The notes below the pieces were generated by a model that saw only the letters and a program-made list of their open reading frames with translations, was not told where the DNA came from and did not search any database. From Cytobacillus praedii (GTDB lineage Bacteria; Bacillota; Bacilli; Bacillales; Cytobacillaceae): a stretch of DNA of 64,000 bases. Both the position numbers and the translations under genes were made by a program. Shown here one piece after another: positions 43,870 through 53,058 of this stretch (position 1 is the first letter of the stretch; each line of letters begins with the position of its first letter). The DNA is taken from contig NZ_LMBX01000002.1 of NCBI RefSeq assembly GCF_001439605.1, positions 226,838 through 290,837 on the forward strand. The letters are read 5' to 3'.

Positions 43870-44211
43870 TTATTCGGATCTTTCGTTTCTCCATTTAATA
43901 AATTCAATTAACAGTTTATATTGCTGTATCTCTTCTTTTTCTATTCCTAATTCTTTTAGTTCTTTAAAAAAATTCACCCATTCTTTTTCGATATAAAGAT
44001 GTTTGTCAAAGTCCTTGCTTGGTTTCAATAGTGTAATTAGATCTACATTTAATACCTTTGCCATTTTTTGCATAACCTCAAGTGATGGGTTCTTATTAAT
44101 ATCCCTTTCTATATTACTTAAGTAAGACTTAGATATATTCGCTAGCTCTGCAAACTCTGAGAGTGTGTATCCTCTCTTTTTTCGAATCCTCGCTATATTT
44201 TTTCCGATCAT
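43870..44211 (-). CDS. SinR-like (SlrR-type) regulator
   Basis: 113 residues. The xre-type HTH includes TLSEFAELANISKSYLSNIE and DINKNPSLEVMQ, paralogous to SinR. The C-terminus EKEWVNFFKELKELGIEK resembles both SinR and SinI interaction helices. It is about 40 percent like the SinR encoded at 12667-12996 by eye. Lying inside the exopolysaccharide cluster, it may heterodimerise with SinR, as SlrR does, or repress the cluster locally. ATG 44211 lies after AGGTAAATAG. Confidence 0.88.
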   Translation of the reverse strand: MIGKNIARIRKKRGYTLSEFAELANISKSYLSNIERDINKNPSLEVMQKMAKVLNVDLITLLKPSKDFDKHLYIEKEWVNFFKELKELGIEKEEIQQYKLLIEFIKWRNERSE

Positions 44212-44321
44212 CTATTTACCTCTACTCTTTTTGGAGTCTACTATCCAATCACTTCAATACTTCTTCATAAAAGTTCCAGTTCTAATTTTAGAATCAGCTT
44301 ATTTTTCAAACAAAATAAAGA

Positions 44322-44345
44322 AAGAGCCAAATGGCTCCAATCCCA
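44322..44345 (-). terminator. Weak terminator after the sugar transferase gene
   Basis: GGAGCCATTTGGCTC hairpin followed on the minus strand by TTTCTTTATTTTG. The loop is tight, so the call is moderate. Confidence 0.5.
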
Positions 44346-44354
44346 TTATATAAA

Positions 44355-44951
44355 TTACCCATGACTCTCTTTTCTCATTGTTCCTTCAAAATCATGCTCA
44401 TTGATATGGACGTTATCTGATCGAAGTACCCTTATTATGGTTAACAATAATATTTTTATATCTAGGAAAAGCGATTGATTGTTCACATACCAAACATCTA
44501 GTGCAAACTTTTCTTCCCACGTTATCGAATTTCTGCCATTTACCTGGGCCCATCCAGTTATGCCTGGTCTAACTAAATGCCTTCTTGCTTGTTCCTTTGA
44601 ATATAATGGAAGATACTCCATTAATAATGGACGTGGTCCAACTAAGCTTAAGTCACCTTTTATTACATTAATTAATTGAGGCAGTTCATCAAGGCTATAT
44701 TGTCTAAGAAAGGAACCAAAGGGAGTCAAGCGTATATGATCGGGCAATAATCTTCCTGTACTATCCTTTTCATTACTCATGCTCCGGAATTTATACAGAA
44801 AAAAAGGGGCTCCATTCAAGCCAGGTCGCTGTTGTTTATAAAGGATTGGAGAGCCGAGTTTCCATTTGACCAAAATGGTTATCAATAACATAAAGGGAAA
44901 CAAAATGATTAATCCTATTAATGCAATCATAAAATCCATTAATCTCTTCAT
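44355..44951 (-). CDS. epsL: Initiating sugar phosphate transferase (EpsL/PglC-type)
   Basis: 198 residues. One N-terminal membrane helix (about 8-30), then KFRSMSNEKDSTG, DELPQL, GDLSLVGPRP and RPGITGWAQVNGRN, the diagnostic motifs of small polyprenyl-phosphate sugar-1-phosphate transferases. It would start the repeat unit on undecaprenyl phosphate, probably with the amino sugar made by the EpsC-type dehydratases and the aminotransferase. Confidence 0.92.
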   Translation of the reverse strand: MKRLMDFMIALIGLIILFPFMLLITILVKWKLGSPILYKQQRPGLNGAPFFLYKFRSMSNEKDSTGRLLPDHIRLTPFGSFLRQYSLDELPQLINVIKGDLSLVGPRPLLMEYLPLYSKEQARRHLVRPGITGWAQVNGRNSITWEEKFALDVWYVNNQSLFLDIKILLLTIIRVLRSDNVHINEHDFEGTMRKESHG

Positions 44952-45172
44952 CTCTTCACACCCAACTCATCTGTATAAAGGAGGATTCCTTTTACGATAA
45001 TTTTAAATTTCATTTTCTAACGTTGACTTACAGCAAGTACTGCTTAATTTCTATTAATAATTGTCTTCTGCATTTCCACGATTATAATCATCTGATCATA
45101 TTTTCTCGAAGTATTCTTGATTGAATTTACCCACTTTCAATCTCAATTCACCCTTTTTGAATCTGTTCAACA

Positions 45173-45208
45173 AAAAAAATCCTCGCGATTCATTATGCTA
45201 GGATTTTT
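45173..45208 (-). terminator. galE terminator
   Basis: AAAAATCCTAGC and GCGAGGATTTTTTTT form an AT-rich stem on the minus strand that overlaps the last codons of galE and ends in eight T residues. Confidence 0.8.
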
Positions 45209-46244
45209 TGCCAGAAATTAATTCTGCTGCATTACTAAGATAACCATCAGGATTATTAGATTGCCATCTCCATGCATCCTCACACATTTCTTCAATTCCC
45301 ATTTCTGCCTGCCATCCTAATTCCTGCTTCGCTTTAGATGGATCTGCATAACTGATCGCTATATCACCAGGTCTTGGATTTGTTATTTTGTAAGGTATTC
45401 TAACTCCAGTAGCTGATTCAAAAGCAGTAATTAATTCAAATACACTATTTCCTTCACCTGTGCCGATGTTATATGTCTCTACACTCGAAGTACTAAGTGT
45501 TTTTTCTAATGCTTTTAAATGGCCTTTGGCGAGATCAACAACATGGATATAGTCCCTCACACCAGTGCCATCTATAGTCGGATAACAATCCCCATAAATT
45601 TGAAGGGTTTGTAACTTTCCTGCCGCAACCTTTGTAATAAAAGGCATGAGATTATTTGGAATTCCATTTGCATCTTCACCTATGCGCCCGCTTTTATGGG
45701 CACCAATTGGATTAAAGTAGCGTAGAATAGTTATACTCCATTCGTTATTTGATATATATAAATCTCTTAACATTTCTTCTATCATTAATTTTGTACGGCC
45801 ATATGGATTGGTCGGGTTTGTTTTACAGTTTTCCCGAATTGGCAAAAATTCAGGTATACCATATACAGTAGCCGATGAACTAAAAACCATTTTATTTACG
45901 TTAAATTTCTTCATTACTTCGCATAGAATAATTGTTCCTGTTACATTGTTTTGGTAGTATTGAAGAGGTTCTTTTACAGAGTTTCCTACTGCTTTTACCC
46001 CAGCAAAATGAATAACTGCTTCAATTCTATTTTCTAGAAATACGATTTCAATGTCAGTTTGGTGGAGTAAATTAATCTGGTAAAATAGGATTTTTTTTCC
46101 TGAAATTAATTCTATTCGTTTGACAGATTCTCTACTGCTATTTGAAAGATTATCCACTATTATAATGTCATAACCCGCCTGAATTAGTTCGACACATGTG
46201 TGACTTCCTATGTAGCCAGCACCTCCAGTTATGAGGATTGCCAC
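45198..46244 (-). CDS. galE: UDP-glucose 4-epimerase
   Basis: 348 residues. ILITGGAGYIGSHT binds NAD, SSSATVYG and NPYGRTKLM give the catalytic Ser and Tyr-x3-Lys, and RYFNPIGAH and GTGVRDYIHV are GalE landmarks. It interconverts UDP-glucose/galactose and possibly the N-acetyl forms. GTG 46244 follows AGGAGGTGATTATA. The frame reaches three codons further, into the ribosome site. A GAACTAAATAAGTTC repeat with a GTTCTTT box lies at 46296-46313. Confidence 0.92.
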   Translation of the reverse strand: MAILITGGAGYIGSHTCVELIQAGYDIIIVDNLSNSSRESVKRIELISGKKILFYQINLLHQTDIEIVFLENRIEAVIHFAGVKAVGNSVKEPLQYYQNNVTGTIILCEVMKKFNVNKMVFSSSATVYGIPEFLPIRENCKTNPTNPYGRTKLMIEEMLRDLYISNNEWSITILRYFNPIGAHKSGRIGEDANGIPNNLMPFITKVAAGKLQTLQIYGDCYPTIDGTGVRDYIHVVDLAKGHLKALEKTLSTSSVETYNIGTGEGNSVFELITAFESATGVRIPYKITNPRPGDIAISYADPSKAKQELGWQAEMGIEEMCEDAWRWQSNNPDGYLSNAAELISGKKS

Positions 46245-46295
46245 TATAATCACCTCCTAAAAAAATAGAATTAGTAATCACTTATTAACAAAAAT

Positions 46296-46313
46296 GAACT
46301 AAATAAGTTCTTT
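46296..46313. promoter_or_regulatory. Candidate SinR box before galE
   Basis: GAAC-N7-GTTC inverted repeat continuing as GTTCTTT, about 50 bases before the galE start. Confidence 0.4.
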
Positions 46314-46459
46314 TGTAATCCAACAATCCTTTCAAAAAAATAAACTAAAACATCATTTTCATATATTTTTAAGTTCCTGATTCTGTTGCTCCTTCCACAA
46401 TATATTGGATGGCTGGCTTATCAACAATCGGTTAAACGGTAATAGGACCAAGTTTTCTT

Positions 46460-48280
46460 CTAGAGTACCGCTAGCCTTCTATTACCAACGTGAGTATTGC
46501 TGAGAAAAAGCAATCTTGTTTTTAACATTTCACTATCCATTTGTGTAAATTCCTCTAATAGCTGCATAATAGATTCAACATCTTGACCGATTGATTTTCC
46601 AATATGAATTTTTGGATACACCTGTTCCTCGTGTACCTCATCTACTTTCAATAACTCTTCAAATAATTTCTCCCCAGGCCTTACTCCTGTAAATTTAATA
46701 CCAATTTCTTCAATAGATTTTCCTGAAAGCCGAATTAAGTTTTTTGCGAGATCAATTATCTTTACCGGTTCTCCCATATCTAAAACAAAAATTTCACCAC
46801 CATTAGCCAATGCTCCTGCTTGAAGTACAAGCCGAGAAGCTTCTGGAATGGTCATAAAATATCGAACCATTTCTGGGTGGGTAACAGTAACAGGGCCTCC
46901 TTTTTGAATTTGCCTTTTAAATAATGGAATGACACTCCCTCTACTTCCAAGTACATTGCCAAATCTGACGGTCACAAATTTTGTGTTACTTTTACTATTC
47001 ATATTTTGAATAAGTATCTCCGCTAAGCGTTTAGTAGCACCCATAACACTTGTTGGATTAACAGCTTTATCTGTAGAAACCATCACAAAATTCTCAATAT
47101 GATTCCAGCTTGCTGCATTTGCAACATTCAAAGTTCCTATCACATTATTCTTTACTGCCTCTTCTGGATTGCATTCCATTAAAGGAACATGTTTATGCGC
47201 TGCTGCATGGTATACAATATGTGGACGATACTTATTCATAACAAACATCATTTTTTCGTAATCTTGGATATCTGCTATTTCAGTACAAAATTCAATTTTT
47301 TTGTGACAATATTCCTCTTCCAAGTCCATTTTTATAGAATATATGCTATTTTCACCATGACCTAACAAAATGAGTTTTTTTGGATCAAATAATGAAACTT
47401 GCCGACATATTTCTGAACCAATTGACCCTCCAGCTCCTGTAATTAAAACGACTTTATCCTTGATAAATTCAGATACCCCATCAACATCTAATACAACAGG
47501 TTCTCTCCCTAACAAGTCTTCTTCCTGAACATCAAGAAATTGATTTATAGAAATCTTTCCAGTCATTAAATCTTCAAGCATCGGTATTGTTTGTGTTTTC
47601 CTTTTGGTTTCCACACACAATTGGAAAATTTCATTTAATTCTTTTCCCCTAAGAGATGGGATTGCAATAACAATATTTTCAATATTGTATTCCCTAACAA
47701 CTCTTTCAATTTGCCTTCTTCCTCCAATTACTGGTATCCCAAGTATTTCTAGTTGATGTTTTTTAACATCATCATCAATAAATACAATGGGTAATAATTC
47801 AGCATCCACATTTTGTAAAAGCTGCCTAACTACCATCATCCCTGCTGATCCTGCACCAACTATCAACGTTCTTTTTTTATTATGAAACTCTTTAGTTTTT
47901 CTGTTCCTTACTACCCTCCAACAAAAACGTGGACCTCCAATTAATAATATATGAAGCATCCAGGTTATCATTAGCAAACGAATGTATGCGTCTTGAAATA
48001 TAATTATCTGGATTACTCCAGTCGTTAGGACTGATAAAGTAATAATTTTAAAAATAATAATAAGTTCGCCAATGCTCGCATACTCCCAAGATTTTTTGTA
48101 AAGCTTGTAAAGATATCCAAAAAGGTGGTGAGTGATTACTAATATAAATGAACTAAATAATAATTCCTTAGTCGTGATTTCGAGATAATTATTTGATAAA
48201 AAAATACCCAGGAAAATAGCTATAAGTACAACAAATGAATCAGATAAAAATAAAAAATAAAATCTATTTCTATAATCCAT
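46460..48280 (-). CDS. epsC: EpsC/PglF-type nucleotide-sugar 4,6-dehydratase, copy B
   Basis: 606 residues with the same layout as the copy at 40190-42016: four TM helices, GAGSAGMMVVRQL, GAGGSIGSEICRQ, STDKAVNPTSVMGATKR and RYFMTIPEASRLV. The two proteins look well over half identical. Copy B is the first gene of the cluster, behind the second EAR-like RNA and a set of SinR-type boxes. Whether the paralogues use different UDP-sugars is unknown. Confidence 0.92.
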   Translation of the reverse strand: MDYRNRFYFLFLSDSFVVLIAIFLGIFLSNNYLEITTKELLFSSFILVITHHLFGYLYKLYKKSWEYASIGELIIIFKIITLSVLTTGVIQIIIFQDAYIRLLMITWMLHILLIGGPRFCWRVVRNRKTKEFHNKKRTLIVGAGSAGMMVVRQLLQNVDAELLPIVFIDDDVKKHQLEILGIPVIGGRRQIERVVREYNIENIVIAIPSLRGKELNEIFQLCVETKRKTQTIPMLEDLMTGKISINQFLDVQEEDLLGREPVVLDVDGVSEFIKDKVVLITGAGGSIGSEICRQVSLFDPKKLILLGHGENSIYSIKMDLEEEYCHKKIEFCTEIADIQDYEKMMFVMNKYRPHIVYHAAAHKHVPLMECNPEEAVKNNVIGTLNVANAASWNHIENFVMVSTDKAVNPTSVMGATKRLAEILIQNMNSKSNTKFVTVRFGNVLGSRGSVIPLFKRQIQKGGPVTVTHPEMVRYFMTIPEASRLVLQAGALANGGEIFVLDMGEPVKIIDLAKNLIRLSGKSIEEIGIKFTGVRPGEKLFEELLKVDEVHEEQVYPKIHIGKSIGQDVESIMQLLEEFTQMDSEMLKTRLLFLSNTHVGNRRLAVL

Positions 48281-48360
48281 TCAAATACTCCTTTCAAATT
48301 ATTAAAGTCCTTATCTATAAGGTCTTAAGTAAAAACCTCATAATTAAAAACTTTAAAAAA

Positions 48361-48472
48361 GTGGGCATCTAACCCGTCCTCACACCATACTTTTGACGAC
48401 TCGCGTCTAAGGTTATTTCAACCCACAATATAGCCGAGTGCCTCCATTGATAACGGTAAAGAGACATCACCT
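48361..48472 (-). ncRNA. EAR (epsC)-like structured RNA, copy B
   Basis: Minus-strand element in the leader of the cluster's first gene, collinear with the copy at 42112-42222. It shares the CUCGG, GUGGGUU, AACCUUAGACGC, GUGAGG and UAGAUGCCC segments. The differences fall mostly in paired or loop positions, as expected of a folded RNA. It probably lets polymerase read through terminators inside the long operon. Confidence 0.75.
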
Positions 48473-48483
48473 CAAAAGCATAT

Positions 48484-48658
48484 AAAAGAACGTTTCGTTC
48501 CCAATAAAGAACGAAAATAGTAAAAAATATATTCATATACTTAAATAATTGAATGATTCGGTAAGTTCTTAATAAAGATCAACTCAACCAAAATAATCAC
48601 TTAGTTGTACGTTCATTTTAGTTCATTATAAAGAACATTTCAACAGAAAAATGTTCTT
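48484..48658. promoter_or_regulatory. SinR box cluster and promoter region at the head of the eps cluster
   Basis: AAAGAAC half-sites occur at 48485-48491 and 48506-48512. AAAGAACATTT (48630-48640) and AAATGTTCTTT (48648-48658) form a perfect inverted repeat. The minus strand at 48634-48624 reads GTTCTTTATAAT, fusing a SinR half-site to a consensus -10 hexamer. The same fusion appears upstream of sipW. The -35 match is poor. Confidence 0.6.
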
Positions 48659-48889
48659 TTTTAATATTTTTTCATGAATTCCTCCCCAATTTATTAGCCC
48701 TTTTTACGGAATTATATTATATTTGTAATCCAAATATCACAAATGTTAAAACAATTTTCGTTATAAAGGACTAAAAACATTGAATAACTCTAAATTCTCA
48801 ATATTTAATCAGAATTTTTCTCTAATATAAATTTCATTATAACGAATATTCTTAATTTTAAAATTAATAAACCCGACCATCGAACATAA

Positions 48890-48933
48890 AAAGACTAGTC
48901 TAACCTTTGCTTTGAAGATTAGACTAGCCTTAA
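48890..48933 (-). terminator. psuG terminator
   Basis: AAGGCTAGTCTAA pairs with TTAGACTAGTCTT around a 15-base loop and is followed on the minus strand by TTTTATG. Confidence 0.8.
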
Positions 48934-48953
48934 TTTTAAAATAATCCTATTCT

Positions 48954-49865
48954 TTATTTCTGCAAACTCACAGCTATTCTTGAACCTACCTCAGCATTAT
49001 GCTTCACTAAAGCGATATTTGCAATCAAGCTCTTTCCTTCTGTTAATTCTTTTACTTTGCTTAAAAGGAATGGCGTCACTTTCTTGCCTTCAATATTGTT
49101 TTCCTTTGCTTCCCTCAATGCAGATTCTATGACATTTGTAATAAATGCTTCGTCCAACGCATCCGCTTCTGGAATTGGATTAGCAATCACAACACCGCCA
49201 TTTAACCCTAATTCCCATTTTGTACGAATCATCGCTGCTGCTTCTTCTGCAGTATCCACACGGTAATTAACATTGAAAGGACTTGTACGTGTAAAGAAAG
49301 CAGGAAGTGCATCTGTTTCAAATCCAACAACAGGCACACCATGTGTTTCTAGGTATTCTAATGTTAGTCCAAGATCGAGGATTGACTTGGCGCCTGCACA
49401 AATAACCGCTACATTTGTTTGAGCAAGCTCCTGTAGGTCAGCAGAAATATCCATTGTCGTTTCCGCTTCACGGTGAACACCGCCGATTCCTCCTGTAACG
49501 AAAACCTCAATGCCTGCAAGCTGTGCACAAATCATTGTAGAGGCAACCGTTGTCGCTCCGTTTTTCTTATTGGCGATTAAATAAGGCAGGTCTCTGCGGC
49601 TTGCTTTTTCGATATCTTTGCTAGTTCCTAGAAACTCAAGATCCTCATCTGAAAGACCAATTTTTATTTTTCCATTTATAATCGCAATTGTTGCTGGTAC
49701 TGCACCATTTTTACGGATAATTTCTTCTACTTCCTTTGCCGTTTCAACATTTTGCGGATAAGGCATCCCGTGTGAAATAATGGTTGATTCTAATGCTACT
49801 ATGGGTTTGTTTGCTTTCTTAGCTTCTTGTACCTCAGCAGAATATTCTAAATAATTTTCCATCAT
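48954..49865 (-). CDS. psuG: Pseudouridine-5'-phosphate glycosidase
   Basis: 303 residues. [15 protein letters not shown] at the N-terminus, [18 protein letters not shown] and [15 protein letters not shown] are PsuG (IndA-like) hallmarks. It splits pseudouridine 5'-phosphate into uracil and ribose 5-phosphate. It lies 15 bases after the kinase gene, so kinase and glycosidase form a two-gene catabolic operon. Confidence 0.95.
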   Translation of the reverse strand: MMENYLEYSAEVQEAKKANKPIVALESTIISHGMPYPQNVETAKEVEEIIRKNGAVPATIAIINGKIKIGLSDEDLEFLGTSKDIEKASRRDLPYLIANKKNGATTVASTMICAQLAGIEVFVTGGIGGVHREAETTMDISADLQELAQTNVAVICAGAKSILDLGLTLEYLETHGVPVVGFETDALPAFFTRTSPFNVNYRVDTAEEAAAMIRTKWELGLNGGVVIANPIPEADALDEAFITNVIESALREAKENNIEGKKVTPFLLSKVKELTEGKSLIANIALVKHNAEVGSRIAVSLQK

Positions 49866-49880
49866 GATGTGTTATCTCCC

Positions 49881-50978
49881 TTATTTAAAGAATTTTTTAA
49901 ATGTTTCTTGCAGACGAATATGATTTAATGTGGGATTTACTGTTTCATGTGACTCGAGAGTCAAGATGGAACATGCGACCCCAATCTTACAAGCATCTTC
50001 TGTGTTTAACCCTTTTAAATGAGCGAACATTATGCCCGCAACGAGTGAATCTCCTGCACCAGTAACGTCTACTACACTAACCTTTGGCGGAAGCACAACA
50101 CCCGCTTCACCCTTTTTAGTAAAATAGATTAAGCCTTTGTCACCGCGAGTAATAACGACCTTTTCTACCCCTTTTTCCATGATTTTCTCTGCAGACTTGA
50201 AAAAATCTCCCTCATCTTTTATCTTCATATCGGACAAAGCCTCAGCCTCATCTTTATTTGCAATTAGCCATGTGACGCCTTGAAGATTAGGCGGAAGCTT
50301 TTTAACCTTTGGAGAAGATACAGGTGTAATACAAAGTGGAATATTTTCCTCCTCGCATCTGCTAATCACCTGTTTCAGCACCTTATCTGGAAAATTCGTA
50401 TCCATGACAACCATTGCTGATGATGCAATGTATCCCCATCTTTTTTCAATAAAATCTGTATCGATGGAGTCATAAATTGCCATATCCGCTAAGGCAACAG
50501 CCATTTCTCCTTCATTATCCAATATAGCTGTATATGTGCCAGTCGCCGCATTCGGTGATACTTGAGAAGGGCTGATATCAACAAATGACTTCGTATATTC
50601 AAGCAGCCATTCACCCTCATGATCCTCTCCGACAATTGTCATAAGTGCCACATCACAGCCAAGTCTTCCTAGGTTCTCGGCAATATTTCTTGCTACCCCG
50701 CCACAAGATTGGGAGCTTTCAGCAGGATTAGATGTTCCTAACTGAAGGTTACTCAGCGTTTGGATTTTTCTATCGATATTCGATCCCCCAATAGAGACAA
50801 TATCTTTTCTCTTTGGAAGAACATAGGCTCTGCCAAGCAGTTTTCCTTCTTTTGTTAAAGAGGAAATATATCCTGCAACAGCAGATCTTGAAAGCTGTGT
50901 TTTCTCAGCTATTTCAATTTGTGAGATAAATGGGTTCGCTTTAATAAGCTGCAGTATTAGTGATTCTTTTTCATTCAT
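49881..50978 (-). CDS. psuK: Pseudouridine kinase with N-terminal winged helix
   Basis: 365 residues. Residues 1-55 form a winged-helix DNA-binding domain (IAEKTQLSRSAVAGYISSL). The rest is a PfkB-family kinase with GGVARNIAENLG and the catalytic VDVTGAGDSLVAG. It phosphorylates pseudouridine for the glycosidase encoded next. The HTH fusion is known in Bacillus relatives and suggests that the kinase regulates its own operon. Confidence 0.92.
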   Translation of the reverse strand: MNEKESLILQLIKANPFISQIEIAEKTQLSRSAVAGYISSLTKEGKLLGRAYVLPKRKDIVSIGGSNIDRKIQTLSNLQLGTSNPAESSQSCGGVARNIAENLGRLGCDVALMTIVGEDHEGEWLLEYTKSFVDISPSQVSPNAATGTYTAILDNEGEMAVALADMAIYDSIDTDFIEKRWGYIASSAMVVMDTNFPDKVLKQVISRCEEENIPLCITPVSSPKVKKLPPNLQGVTWLIANKDEAEALSDMKIKDEGDFFKSAEKIMEKGVEKVVITRGDKGLIYFTKKGEAGVVLPPKVSVVDVTGAGDSLVAGIMFAHLKGLNTEDACKIGVACSILTLESHETVNPTLNHIRLQETFKKFFK

Positions 50979-51151
50979 CGTAGCTCAGCCCTATCATTTT
51001 TAAACTTATGTCTATATTATAAACATATGTTTTGTTAATAAGCAATGTTTTTATTTCTTCAAACATCACAGCGTTTTCCATAAAAAAACTAGACAAATTT
51101 AATGGAGAAGAATATACTTAGCTAGGTAACTAATTTAAACTAGGTGATTTT

Positions 51152-51568
51152 ATGAGCGAAAATCAAAGTAAATTCTTTCATTCGATAAACCAATTCACTC
51201 GTCATTTTTCCAAGTCATTAAATGAGGCTCTCGTCCCTCTAGGCTTATATTCCGCTCAATGGACCATTATCTATCTTCTAAAAACAAGAGGACCCGCATC
51301 ACAAAAGGAACTATCTCTTTATTTAGGAGTGGAAGCACCAACAATGACTCGTACTTTAGCAAGATTAGAGTTGGCAGGCTGGATTTCAAAAATAACCGGC
51401 ACGGATAAACGGGAAAAAAAGATCATTCTGACTGACGCTTCCATTCAAAAATATGAAGTTTGGCTTGAAGCGGTTCGGTCATGTGAGAAAAATATATTAA
51501 CAAATGTTAGTGACGAAGAAATTACCACAACAATGGATATCATTGAAAAAATGAATAGAAACCTTTGA
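51152..51568 (+). CDS. MarR-family transcriptional regulator
   Basis: 138 residues. The winged helix spans about 30-100, with SQKELSLYLGVEAPTMTRTL as the recognition region and TDKREKKIILTD as the wing. MarR dimers usually repress a neighbouring exporter and are released by small ligands. The MFS gene next door on the same strand is the likely target. The start ATG has AGGTGA 5 bases upstream. Confidence 0.92.
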   Translation: MSENQSKFFHSINQFTRHFSKSLNEALVPLGLYSAQWTIIYLLKTRGPASQKELSLYLGVEAPTMTRTLARLELAGWISKITGTDKREKKIILTDASIQKYEVWLEAVRSCEKNILTNVSDEEITTTMDIIEKMNRNL

Positions 51569-51610
51569 ATACAAACTGTTTTGAATATGCTTAGCTCTAG
51601 TATGATCTAT

Positions 51611-51640
51611 GCAATCGGTGCCCTGCCGATTGCTTCTTTG
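51611..51640 (+). terminator. Terminator after the marR-type gene
   Basis: GCAATCGG and CCGATTGC form an 8-bp stem with a 7-base loop, followed by TTCTTTGTCTT. The MFS gene may therefore have its own promoter. Confidence 0.7.
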
Positions 51641-51724
51641 TCTTCGTCAAACTCCAGACTTCAAGCTAACATTCACACTCAAAAAACATCTAGTTAACAT
51701 ACTTACGATTTAACGGAGGTCATC

Positions 51725-52927
51725 ATGAAGAAACAGCCATTATGGACAAAGGATTTTCTGGGAATATCCTTTATAAGTTTATTTTTATTTCTTGTATTTT
51801 ATATTTTGCTTACGACATTGCCAATTTATGTATTAGACGAGTTGCATGGAAATGAAACCCAGGTAGGATTAATTGTTGCGGTATTTTTAATTGCTGCCGT
51901 TCTATGCCGTCCATTTACTGGAAAATGGATTGATACAATTGGAAGAAAAAAAATCCTGCTTTCTTCCGTAATCATATTTTCCTTCGCCAGTTTTTTATAT
52001 GCATGGACAGATTCTATTCCTCTGCTGCTTGGACTCAGGTTCTTACATGGGATCGGTTTTGGAATGGCAACAACCGCAACTGGGGCAATAATAGCTGATA
52101 TTGTTCCGAATGAAAGAAAAGGGGAAGGACTCGGCTATTATGCTTTATTTATGAATTTAGCCATGGTAATTGGTCCCTTTGCAGGACTAACGATTATCCA
52201 AATAACAAGCTTTAAACTTCTCTTTATTTTGTGCACTGTTTTAGCTTTCTTTGCACTCCTATTATCTCTTATTGTTCGTATTCCAGAGGCATCAATCCCT
52301 GAAGAAACAGGACATTCCACATTTTCGATTGGCAGCTTTTTCGAGAAGAATGCTATTTCAGTATCCATTGTAGGGGGAATATTAGCACTTGCTTATTCAG
52401 GAATCCTTTCATTTATTTCCGTTTACGCAAAAGAATTAGGTTTATTTAAAGCAGCCAGCTTTTTCTTTGTTGTTTATGCAGTTGCCATTGTGATATCTAG
52501 ACCATTTACAGGAAGATGGTTTGATCTCTATGGGGAAAATAAAATCGTGTATCCTTCTATTATTTTGTTTGCTATCGGAATGATCATGTTAAGTCAGGCA
52601 AATAGCACCTTCCTATTCCTATTTTCAGCAGCTATTATCGGACTGGGCTATGGAAGTCTATCACCAAGTTTACAAACTGTTGCCATTAACAATTCAGCCC
52701 CTTCCAAGAGGGGATTAGCTACATCTACATTCTTTACATTTTTCGATTCAGGGATTGGAATCGGTTCCTATGCACTAGGTGTGATCGCCGTATATACGAA
52801 TCTGTCCACCCTGTATTTAGTTCTTGCAGGGGTGGTCCTTCTTGCCTTTCTTGCGTATTATCTTCTTCACGGCAAAAAATCAAATAACCAGAATATGCTG
52901 CATACGGAAGCTGATATTTCATTGTAG
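51725..52927 (+). CDS. MFS exporter (drug-efflux type)
   Basis: 400 residues with 12 hydrophobic helices. RPFTGKWIDTIGRKKIL is the loop 2-3 motif A. GMATTATGAIIADIVPNERKGEG covers helix 5 motif C and the following loop. These features fit a proton-driven 12-TM multidrug or sugar exporter. It sits behind a MarR regulator, which suggests inducible efflux. The substrate is unknown. AACGGAGGTCATC precedes ATG. Confidence 0.88.
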   Translation: MKKQPLWTKDFLGISFISLFLFLVFYILLTTLPIYVLDELHGNETQVGLIVAVFLIAAVLCRPFTGKWIDTIGRKKILLSSVIIFSFASFLYAWTDSIPLLLGLRFLHGIGFGMATTATGAIIADIVPNERKGEGLGYYALFMNLAMVIGPFAGLTIIQITSFKLLFILCTVLAFFALLLSLIVRIPEASIPEETGHSTFSIGSFFEKNAISVSIVGGILALAYSGILSFISVYAKELGLFKAASFFFVVYAVAIVISRPFTGRWFDLYGENKIVYPSIILFAIGMIMLSQANSTFLFLFSAAIIGLGYGSLSPSLQTVAINNSAPSKRGLATSTFFTFFDSGIGIGSYALGVIAVYTNLSTLYLVLAGVVLLAFLAYYLLHGKKSNNQNMLHTEADISL

Positions 52928-52928
52928 A

Positions 52929-52958
52929 AAAAGAGCCCATTTAAGGGCTCTTTTTTTG
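52929..52958 (+). terminator. Terminator after the MFS gene
   Basis: AAAGAGCCC and GGGCTCTTT form a 9-bp stem followed by seven T residues. Confidence 0.9.
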
Positions 52959-53032
52959 TAAAAAAGGATATGATTCTCTTTCCAAAGGAGTTCAGCAGTT
53001 TTTTCAGGACAATGTATATACAATTACAAAAA

Positions 53033-53058
53033 AAGCTAAACCTATTCAGGTTTAGCTT
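53033..53058 (-). terminator. motB terminator
   Basis: AGCTAAACCT and AGGTTTAGCT form a 10-bp stem with a 4-base loop, followed on the minus strand by seven T residues. It includes the last codons of motB. Confidence 0.9.

Noticed and set aside
48281..48953. A hidden gene in the gap before the eps cluster
   Set aside because: The gap is explained by the EAR-like RNA, the SinR boxes and the psuG terminator. The remaining DNA is AT-rich with frequent stops.
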